This document shows positions 1 through 7,000 of a DNA stretch of 19,392 nucleotides, in pieces. The notes below the pieces were generated by a model. The model had not been told where the DNA came from and searched no databases. It saw only the letters and a program-made list of their open reading frames with translations. Within the stretch, counting starts at the first letter, position 1. The number at the start of each line of letters is the position of its first letter. Origin of the DNA: Elusimicrobiota bacterium (GTDB lineage: Bacteria > Elusimicrobiota > Elusimicrobia > JACQJN01); NCBI GenBank assembly GCA_016205045.1, contig JACQJM010000077.1, positions 1-19,392 of the forward strand, read 5' to 3'. The position numbers and the translations under genes are program-made.

Positions 1-5
1 GAGGG

Positions 6-34
6 TGAATTCTTCAGTTCAACTGAAGAATTCA
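6..34. repeat. Perfect 14-bp inverted repeat around one central base
   Basis: The arm TGAATTCTTCAGTT (6-19) is followed by a single C and then its exact reverse complement (21-34). There is no adjacent T run, since the first run of Ts lies at 50-54, so it is a poor intrinsic terminator. It lies 31 bp before the protease start and could be a regulator binding site or the end structure of an upstream gene outside the window. The symmetry is certain, the role is not. Confidence 0.8.
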
Positions 35-64
35 GGTTAGCCTCATGCTTTTTACAAACATAGC

Positions 65-1987
65 ATGCTGAATTTAATTCGTGTTTTTTCTCTATTTTTC
101 TTCTTTGCAGGAACTTCATGTCTCCAGGCTCAAGACAAACCATCGTACGCGCCCGGGCAGGTACTGGTGCGATGGCGGCAATCCCTTCCTTTGTCCCTTC
201 CCACCATGAATACTTCCGCTCTCCGTCAAATTTCCCCAGAAACCCAACAGATAGTTTTGCGCTACCGCATGGAAGCCCTAAAACCACTATTTACTCGCAG
301 ACCAGGCCCCAACCCCTTATCCGCTGACCAAACCGCTTTGTCCTTAGAATTAGAAAAATGGTCTCTTGTGGAAGTCCCCTCCCATACAAACATTCCGGCA
401 CTCATTGCCGAGCTTCATCAAGAGCCTCTTATTGAGCTGGCAGAACCCAACCATTACGTGCATGCCCTGCGAACTCCCGATGATCCCCAATTTTCTTCTC
501 AGTGGCATCATCTAAACACGGGGCAATCCGGATGTTCCTCAGGGCATGATATCCGCAGTACATTTGCCTGGAATGTGACCACGGGATCTGTGAACGTCAA
601 AATTGCCATCGTGGATAGCGGGGTGGATTTAAATCATGCCGATCTTTCGGGAAACCTTATCAGCGGGTATGATTTTGTGGACAACGACGCTGTCCCGCAA
701 GATGGAAGTGGCCATGGAACCCATGTGGCAGGCATCGTGGCAGCCGTGGGAGACAATACTCTCCAAGGCACAGGAGTCATGTGGAAGGCTTCTTTGATGC
801 CCATCCGTGTTCTGGACAATACGGGCTTGGGCACCGATGCCGGAGTTTCACAAGGAATCCAATACGCAGCAGACAACGGAGCCAAAATCATCAATCTGTC
901 TTTAGGGGGACCTTCGCCTTCTTCTGCCCTGGAAGATGCGGTCAATTACGCCACGGCTTTAGGGGTGTTAGTGGTGGCGGCAGCGGGTAATAATGGCGAT
1001 GAGGAACCTGTTTATCCTGGTTACTACTCCAACGCCATCGCGGTGGCCGCCACCAACTGCAATGACGTTATCGCTGGCTTTTCCAGCCGAGGAACCTGGG
1101 TGGACATTGCCGCCCCAGGCCAGGATATCCTTTCCTCTAATTTAGGAGGAGGAATGCTCCTAGAGAGCGGCACTTCCATGGCTTGTCCCGTGGTCTCGGG
1201 CATAGCGGGGCTCATCCTTTCACGCTTCCCGGGGCTTTCGCTACAAAATGTTCGCAATCGCCTTTTGAGCGGGGTGGACACGATCGATGCTCAAAATCCC
1301 GGATTGGCAGGGAAATTTGGATCCGGCCGGATCAATGCCCTCAAAACTATTTATGCTTCTCCCAGCATCACCAGTTTTACCCCCGTTCCCAATAATCCCT
1401 CGATTCAAAATGGCAGTACCATCAGCAGTTTCCAAACTGAAATTTCTACGGATATCGCTGCTCCCCAAGTCCGGGTATTCCTGGTTGACCAACTGGATCG
1501 AGAAATCACCCCGGGAAACACGGTGCAGTATTCGGTTTCGGGACAAATTAATATTTCGGGCAACATTCAGTTTGGCAATCTTTCTCTTCAATACCCTTTG
1601 GTCTCTCAAGTTAAGCTTCGGTTTGAGTTTAACGATGGGGTTCTGACCACAATACAAGATGCGAAGATTTGGAATTTTCAGGAGACCAGCAGTGTTCCCA
1701 CGGGCGGAATATCCTCCATTTGGAATGGCGTGTTTGATCCCCTGCAAGGAGAAAGGGCTACGGTGCGGTTGACCTTGAACGATGCAGGTTCTGTCCATAT
1801 CCGGGTGTTTACTCCTAATGGAACGTTAGTGAAAACATTGGCCGATGAAACAGTGAGCAGCGGGGTTCGGACCTGGGACTGGGCAGGGGATAATGACGGT
1901 CAATCCAGGGTTGCCAGTGGGGTGTATCTCATCCATATCCAAGCCCCCGGCCTGGACGAGATTAAAAAGGTTGTTCTTGTAAAATGA
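65..1987 (+). CDS. Secreted S8 (subtilisin-like) serine protease with C-terminal FlgD/Por-type sorting domain
   Basis: A 640-residue serine endopeptidase predicted to act outside the cytoplasm. It opens with a Sec signal peptide (hydrophobic FFFFAG core, likely cleavage near LQAQ), then an I9/fervidolysin-like propeptide (about 27-135, YAPGQVLVRW start). The subtilase domain (about 145-430) has all catalytic parts: D184 in IAIVDSGVD, H217 in GHGTHVAG, oxyanion N309 in AAAGNNG and S371 in GTSMACP. An Ig-like stretch follows (about 440-550), then a FlgD-like beta domain (about 560-640) ending in SGVYLIHI...KKVVLVK, which resembles Por/T9SS type A C-terminal sorting signals. The ATG at 65 is chosen because it gives the signal peptide; no good ribosome site is visible. 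The stop overlaps the next start (ATGA), so the pair is probably coupled. Protease identity is firm; the export route is inferred. Confidence 0.93.
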   Translation: MLNLIRVFSLFFFFAGTSCLQAQDKPSYAPGQVLVRWRQSLPLSLPTMNTSALRQISPETQQIVLRYRMEALKPLFTRRPGPNPLSADQTALSLELEKWSLVEVPSHTNIPALIAELHQEPLIELAEPNHYVHALRTPDDPQFSSQWHHLNTGQSGCSSGHDIRSTFAWNVTTGSVNVKIAIVDSGVDLNHADLSGNLISGYDFVDNDAVPQDGSGHGTHVAGIVAAVGDNTLQGTGVMWKASLMPIRVLDNTGLGTDAGVSQGIQYAADNGAKIINLSLGGPSPSSALEDAVNYATALGVLVVAAAGNNGDEEPVYPGYYSNAIAVAATNCNDVIAGFSSRGTWVDIAAPGQDILSSNLGGGMLLESGTSMACPVVSGIAGLILSRFPGLSLQNVRNRLLSGVDTIDAQNPGLAGKFGSGRINALKTIYASPSITSFTPVPNNPSIQNGSTISSFQTEISTDIAAPQVRVFLVDQLDREITPGNTVQYSVSGQINISGNIQFGNLSLQYPLVSQVKLRFEFNDGVLTTIQDAKIWNFQETSSVPTGGISSIWNGVFDPLQGERATVRLTLNDAGSVHIRVFTPNGTLVKTLADETVSSGVRTWDWAGDNDGQSRVASGVYLIHIQAPGLDEIKKVVLVK

Positions 1988-3105
1988 AATTGACACTGAG
2001 ATTATGTTTGATCGTATTGGGGATTGGCACCCTGGGGCTTAGTCCTTTTTCGGGATATGCGGACGATTTGGGCACCACCGGCGCTCAAATTCTTAAAACT
2101 CCCATTGGGAGCCGTGCCATGGGGATGGCAGGCGCCTTTTCTGCCATCAGCGATGATGCCAGCGCCACCCACTGGAACCCTGCAGGACTGGCTTTAATGA
2201 AAAGGCAACAAATCAACACTTTTTACCTGAAGGGCTTGTCGGACATACAAATGGGATTTCTAGGTTATGCCCTGCCCTTCTCCCCATGGGCTGGAGTGCA
2301 AGGTTCCGCCCTGGGGGCCTCGGTACTTTTTTCCCAACTGGGTAAAATAGACGTTTTAAGAACAAATCCCGATGGCTCTTTTAAAAACTCCGAGACTCTT
2401 ACGGCGGGGTCAGACATGTTGTTAAGTTTATCTTACGCCGCCTATTTTGGGGACATGAACCTTTCCTTCCCAGGCCTCTCCGAAGAACATTATTTAGGGG
2501 TGACGGCACGCCTTTTAAATTCAACGCTGGCTCAGCAGTACACCGCTCAAGCTCTCTCAGGTGATATAGGGTACATGACCGTGTGGAGAAATGTCGGTCT
2601 TCAGTGGGCCTTCGTAATGCAGAATGTGGGGCAGAAAATTAAATTTAAACAGGAGGCCGATCCGCTTCCCCTCACTTATCGCTCCGGATTATCGTGGCAT
2701 AAAGCCATTCCGTCTCTGGCCGCGGACCCTCTCACTTTATCCCTAGAGGGATTTAGAGATCGAGAGAAGAATGTGGGGCTTATTTTGGGAACCGAGTGCT
2801 GGTTTGAGCAACGTTTTGCCTTCAGAGGTGGGTATCGTGTCGAAGCCAAAACGAACACCTGGGCCGCAGGCCTAGGAACAAAATTTCCACTCTCCTCCGA
2901 ACCCACCTCTTCCTCCTTATTGTTTGACTACGCTTTTGTTCCTATAGGCTCTTTGGGATTCACCCACCATATCTCCATCTCCTTAGAGTTCGGGAGTTCT
3001 TTAAAAGACTCTTCTCCTAAAAATTATCAACCCAAAACTAAGACCAAGAAACTCAACCACACAACCCCCTCCCCCAACAAAAACCCCGAATACTGGATTT
3101 ATTGA
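1984..3105 (+). CDS. PorV/PorQ-family (UPF0164-like) outer-membrane beta-barrel protein
   Basis: A 373-residue protein with an N-terminal signal peptide (cleavage near GYADD). The family signature is near the start: SRAMGMAGAFSAISDDASA followed by WNPAGL. Alternating beta strands follow to about residue 333. In Bacteroidota, PorV-type proteins are outer-membrane components that receive type IX cargo carrying C-terminal sorting domains. Here the gene overlaps by 4 bp a protease with just such a domain, which supports a cargo-carrier pairing. Unusually, after the last strand (ISISLEFG) there is a basic, Pro/Asn/Lys-rich tail of about 40 residues ending EYWIY rather than a barrel-closing aromatic end. 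Family assignment is good; participation in a real type IX system is inference, because no gldK-N/sprA genes are in the window. Confidence 0.8.
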   Translation: MKLTLRLCLIVLGIGTLGLSPFSGYADDLGTTGAQILKTPIGSRAMGMAGAFSAISDDASATHWNPAGLALMKRQQINTFYLKGLSDIQMGFLGYALPFSPWAGVQGSALGASVLFSQLGKIDVLRTNPDGSFKNSETLTAGSDMLLSLSYAAYFGDMNLSFPGLSEEHYLGVTARLLNSTLAQQYTAQALSGDIGYMTVWRNVGLQWAFVMQNVGQKIKFKQEADPLPLTYRSGLSWHKAIPSLAADPLTLSLEGFRDREKNVGLILGTECWFEQRFAFRGGYRVEAKTNTWAAGLGTKFPLSSEPTSSSLLFDYAFVPIGSLGFTHHISISLEFGSSLKDSSPKNYQPKTKTKKLNHTTPSPNKNPEYWIY

Positions 3106-3149
3106 TCACCCTTCCGTGAGGCGGTCATGAATTGATTCGGGTGTGCGTG

Positions 3150-3178
3150 TTGAACTCCGTCGGAAAAATTGGTACACT
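3150..3178 (+). promoter_or_regulatory. Sigma-70-type promoter of the initiator tRNA
   Basis: TTGAAC (3150-3155), 17-bp spacer, TACACT (3173-3178). The tRNA begins only 6 bp past the -10 box, so the transcript would start at or within about two bases of the mature 5' end. Confidence 0.65.
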
Positions 3179-3183
3179 CTCAA

Positions 3184-3257
3184 CGCGGGGTAGAGCAGCC
3201 CGGTAGCTCGCAAGGCTCATAACCTTGAGGTCGCTGGTTCAAATCCAGCCCCCGCAA
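3184..3257 (+). tRNA. Initiator tRNA-Met (CAT)
   Basis: A complete cloverleaf of 74 nt: acceptor 3184-3190/3250-3256, D stem GAGC/GCTC, anticodon stem CAAGG/CCTTG with loop CTCATAA (anticodon CAT at 3218-3220), T stem GCTGG/CCAGC with loop TTCAAAT, and discriminator A3257. Two initiator hallmarks are visible: the unpaired C1:A72 at the acceptor tip (C3184 versus A3256) and A11:T24 in the D stem. The usual three G:C pairs at the bottom of the anticodon stem are only two here, since 29:41 is A:T. CCA is not encoded directly after A73; a second copy of the 3' end with CCA lies 62 bp downstream. Confidence 0.95.
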
Positions 3258-3322
3258 AGCTTTCTTTTAGCGCTTTGCAGGGACCAGCGGAAGGAGAACA
3301 TCCACGCTAGCCCCCGCAACCA
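3247..3322 (+). repeat. 62-bp-spaced direct repeat of the tRNA 3' end (second copy with CCA)
   Basis: AGCCCCCGCAA occurs at 3247-3257 (the end of the tRNA) and again at 3309-3319, where it is followed by CCA (3320-3322) and immediately by the terminator. The intervening 51 bp show no open frame. A hairpin GCAAAGC/GCTTTGC (3254-3260/3272-3278) would pair the tRNA tip with the trailer. The arrangement looks like a small insertion or attachment-site duplication within an ancestral tRNA-CCA-terminator unit. Confidence 0.7.
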
Positions 3323-3350
3323 AAAAAGCCTTCTTAAGGAAGGCTTTTTT
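3322..3350 (+). terminator. Intrinsic terminator after the initiator tRNA
   Basis: The stem AAAAAAGCCTTC (3322-3333) pairs perfectly with GAAGGCTTTTTT (3339-3350) around loop TTAAG. The A and T tracts make it functional in both directions, so it can also end the minus-strand antitoxin transcript, whose stop is at 3401. Confidence 0.93.
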
Positions 3351-3400
3351 GTTATACCCCGCTAGATACCAACGACCTCAGGGCAATCACAGGCTAACAA

Positions 3401-3637
3401 TTAACGATGAGAATGAGTCAAACGGTCATGAATCCACATCTTGATGACTGCCTGTCTTGAAATATTGAGCTTTAACGCTTCTCTATCTAAAAGCTCCACC
3501 ATCCAGATAGGAAAGTCTACATTGACCCTCTTTACAACAGTGGCTTCCTTGAAGTTGAGATAAGGAGTAATATCCTTTCCCTGCTCGAACTTGAAGTCAA
3601 ACTCCTTGGCGGTGATTTTCTTAATCATCTTCTTCAT
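3401..3637 (-). CDS. BrnA/CopG-type ribbon-helix-helix antitoxin
   Basis: A 78-residue small DNA-binding protein. The N-terminal part (KKITAKEFDFKFEQGKDITPYL) matches the acidic, toxin-binding region of BrnA-like antitoxins. The C-terminal part (KRVNVDFPIWMVELLDREA, then LNISRQAVIKMWIHDRL) is a ribbon-helix-helix unit: a beta strand then two helices. Such proteins bind a palindromic operator and neutralise a BrnT ribonuclease encoded just upstream. The ATG at 3637 has a good ribosome site (AGAGG, 7-nt spacing). The toxin here is only a 26-codon stub overlapping this start, so this is an orphan antitoxin with its promoter and operator still in place. The frame shows no disruption, which suggests continued use as a repressor or as protection against related toxins. 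Confidence 0.85.
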   Translation of the reverse strand: MKKMIKKITAKEFDFKFEQGKDITPYLNFKEATVVKRVNVDFPIWMVELLDREALKLNISRQAVIKMWIHDRLTHSHR

Positions 3638-3714
3638 GAATATACCTCTAGGCTGACCCCGTGCCGCTCCCGGTTACGCCTATTCTTGACAGGATCGAAC
3701 TCGAATTGTTCCAC
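3634..3714 (-). pseudogene. Remnant of a BrnT-type toxin gene (N-terminal stub)
   Basis: Reading the minus strand from GTG at 3714 gives 26 codons, beginning VEQFEFDPVKNRRNRERHG and ending VSLEVYS, then TGA at 3636-3634. This matches the N-terminal signature of BrnT toxins (FEwDpxKnxxNxxkHGVsfe), which are normally about 90 residues long. The stop overlaps the antitoxin ATG (ATGA), as expected for an intact brnT-brnA junction. The parsimonious reading is a deletion that removed the catalytic body and kept both ends. The TTG at 3717 could be an alternative start. The stub sits directly behind a promoter. Recognition is by motif only. Confidence 0.65.
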
Positions 3715-3721
3715 CAAGAGA

Positions 3722-3740
3722 TAGTATAACAGTTATACTA
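3722..3740. promoter_or_regulatory. Palindromic operator of the toxin-antitoxin locus
   Basis: TAGTATAAC (3722-3730), central A, GTTATACTA (3732-3740): a perfect 19-bp palindrome. It covers the -10 box and part of the spacer of the minus-strand promoter, where an autoregulating ribbon-helix-helix antitoxin would bind. Confidence 0.8.
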
Positions 3741-3751
3741 CCAATATACAA
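3723..3751 (-). promoter_or_regulatory. Promoter of the toxin stub and antitoxin
   Basis: On the minus strand: TTGTAT (3751-3746), 17-bp spacer, TATACT (3728-3723). The expected start point (about 3716) lies at the TTG/GTG of the toxin stub, so the toxin message would be nearly leaderless. The operator palindrome overlaps the -10 box. Confidence 0.75.
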
Positions 3752-3886
3752 GGCTTTTTTTCGGTTCCTCCAAAGTTAATTGTGCTAAGGGTCCGCAAGT
3801 TTACTGGTGAGATAAGAATTACCGAGTTTAGCAAAAGTCGGTGGATCTATATCTAAAGTCACATCTTTTCTTTACAAAAAAATCTA

Positions 3887-3915
3887 TTGACATCTTTTAT
3901 AACGGGGTCTATAAT
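3887..3915 (+). promoter_or_regulatory. Full-consensus sigma-70 promoter for the kinase operon
   Basis: TTGACA (3887-3892), exactly 17 bp, TATAAT (3910-3915). Both hexamers match consensus perfectly. Transcription would begin near 3922, leaving a leader of about 86 nt with an AGGGAGG ribosome site at 3991-3997. The rest of the non-coding stretch between the antitoxin promoter and this one (3752-3886) shows no gene that I recognise. Confidence 0.9.
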
Positions 3916-4007
3916 TCGATGAAAGAGTGGGGTGAGCCCTCTTCACATCTAGATCAACTCGAAAAATACAACGATCTGTACACCACAACCAGGGAGGACG
4001 TTTTCTC

Positions 4008-7000
4008 ATGAGAACAAATGCCAAAAATCATAGGAAACTGCCGGACTCGGAACCTTTTGACCCCCAAAAAATACTCAAAGCACTCCAAGCGATCAGAAAA
4101 GGTGATTTCAGCGTCCGTCTATCCCCAGAATCTGGCATCGCTGGCGAGATCGCTGAGACCCTCAATGATATCATTGAAATAAATGCCAGAATGGCAGCTG
4201 AATTTGAACGAATCAGCCGTGTGGTGGGCAAGGAAGGAAAACTGGCAGAACGCGCTTCCCTGGGGACACCCACTGGTTCCTGGGCCACCTCCGTGGAGTC
4301 TGTCAACTCCCTGATTGGTGACCTTGTCCAACCCACGACCGAGGTGGCACGCGTGATTGGTTCCGTGGCAAAAGGAGACCTCTCTCAAACCATCGCTCTC
4401 GAGGTGGATGGCCGGCCCGTAAAGGGTGAATTCCTTCGCATCGCCAAGGTCGCCAACACCATGGTGGACCAGCTCAGCTCCTTCGCCTCGGAGGTCACAC
4501 GTGTCGCACGTGAGGTGGGCACGGAAGGTAAACTCGGTGGCCAAGCCCAGGTGAAGGGTGTGGCCGGAACCTGGAAGGACCTCACCGATAACGTCAACTC
4601 CATGGCCAATAACCTCACCAACCAGGTGCGCAATATCGCCGATGTCACCACCGCCGTGGCCAAGGGAAACCTTTCCAAGAAGATTACCGTAGATGTTAAA
4701 GGTGAAATCCTGCAACTCAAGAACACCATCAACACCATGGTGGACCAGCTCAGCTCCTTCGCCTCGGAGGTCACACGTGTCGCACGTGAGGTGGGCACGG
4801 AAGGTAAACTCGGTGGACAAGCCCAGGTGAAGGATGTGGCCGGAACCTGGAAGGACCTCACCGACAACGTCAACCAACTGGCCGCCAATCTCACCACACA
4901 GGTGCGCGCCATCGCCGATGTTTCGACAGCTGTCACCAAAGGGGACCTGACGCAGTTCATTAAAGTGGAAGCCCAAGGAGAGGTTGCGGCCCTCAAAAAC
5001 AATATTAATGAGATGATTCGTAATCTACGCGAAACGACAAGCAAAAATGCAGACCAAGACTGGCTTAAGACAAACCTAACCAACTTCAGCCGAATGCTGC
5101 AGGGCCAGAGGGACCTCGACACCGTCTCTCAGCAGATTCTTTCCGAGCTAGCGCCGCTGGTCTCCGCACTGCATGGCGTTTTCTACGTCTACGATGAAGC
5201 GGAGAAGACAAAACCCCCCCTGAAACTCCTGGCCGGCTACGGGTACAAAAAACGCAAAAAACTGCCCGTACAATTCGAGTTAGGAGAGGGCCTGGTAGGA
5301 CAATGCGCCAAGGAAAAGGAGAAGATTCTGGTCACGGATGCCCCCTCTGACTACATCAAGATTAACTCGGGGCTTGGGGAAACCAAACCGCTCAATATCG
5401 CCATCTTACCGGTGCTCTTTGAGGGGCAGATCAAAGCGGTTCTGGAATTGGCTTCTTTAAATCGGTTTAGCGAAATTCATCTCAGCTTTCTTGAACAACT
5501 GACAGAAAGCATCGGGATCGTGTTAAACACCATAGCCGCCACCATGCGCACCGAAGCCTTATTGAAACAGTCCCAATCCCTGGCCCAGGAGCTGCAGAAA
5601 ACCAACGCCGAACTTGAGGACAAGGCGCGACTCCTCTCGGATCAAAAGAAAGAGGTGGAAAATAAGAACCAAGAAATTGAGTTTGCTCGGCAAGCCATTG
5701 AGGAAAAAGCCGAGCAGTTGGCCCTGACCTCCAAGTATAAATCCCAGTTCCTGGCCAACATGTCGCACGAACTGCGCACCCCCTTAAACAGTCTTCTCAT
5801 TCTCTCCAGAACCCTGGCCGAGAACACCGACAATAACCTGACGTCCAAACAGGTCGAGTTCGCCAAAACCATCAATTCTTCGGGCAATGACCTCCTATCG
5901 CTTATCAGTGACATTCTGGATCTCTCCAAAATCGAATCCGGGACCATCACCATCGAACCCAGCGAGGTCCGCTTCACGGAGATCCACGATTACGTCGAGC
6001 GCGGATTCCGTCAAGTGGCCCAGGAGAAAGGCCTGGAGTTCACCATTGAGCTCGACCCCAATCTGCCTAAGGCTGTTCGCACCGACTCTAAACGCCTCCA
6101 GCAAGTACTCCGCAATCTCCTTTCCAATGCCTTAAAGTTCACCGAAAAGGGGAAGGTTTCCCTAAAAATGGATGTGGTCCAAGAAGGATGGAACATAGGC
6201 CTAGAAACTCTCAACAATGCTCCCACCGTACTTGCCTTCTCCGTGAGCGACACCGGCATTGGCATCCCCCATAACAAACAGAAAATCGTATTTGAAGCAT
6301 TCCAACAGGTGGACATGACCACCAGCCGCAAGTACGGGGGAACAGGCTTGGGGTTATCCATCAGCCGCGAGATTACCCAGATGTTGGGAGGAGAGATCCG
6401 TCTGAACAGCACCCCAGGACAAGGAAGCACATTCACCCTCTACCTTCCCCAGTCCTACATCCCTTCTAAACAACACAAAAACCGTACCCCGGAGGGAGCT
6501 ATCCTAGAAGTTTCACTCCCCCCCGAAAAAACTGCCGCGGATGGCGAATCTCCGATCAAAGAAGTGGGGCCTATCCTGGCCAACTCATCCATCTCTCAGG
6601 AGATCGAAGATGACAGAAGTGAGATTCAGCCCAGCGACCGTGTTCTTCTTATCATGGAAGATGACATGACCCTGGCTTGCATCCTACGGGACATAGGACG
6701 CGAAATGGGATTTAAGACCCTGGTCGCAACGCGGGGAGATTCGGGACTGGCCCTGATCCAAAAATATATGCCTCATGCCATCACCCTGGACCTACACCTA
6801 CCTGATATAGATGGATGGGCCCTCTTTGACCGCCTCAAGTACAATCCCAAGACCCGGCACATCCCCATCCAAATTATTTCGGCCAAGGAGCAGCGCCAAC
6901 AGGGCCTCTCCCAAGGAGCCTTTTCCTATCTGCTTAAACCCGTAAGCCGTGAGGTGATGACCGAGTCGCTCAAAAAGATGAAGCATTACACGGAGCGCCC

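Noticed and set aside
4119..5122. Long minus-strand open frames opposite the HAMP array (245 and 285 codons)
   Set aside because: They mirror the repetitive HAMP coding sequence, have no promoter or ribosome site and show no recognisable domain; the plus-strand reading is a clear kinase.
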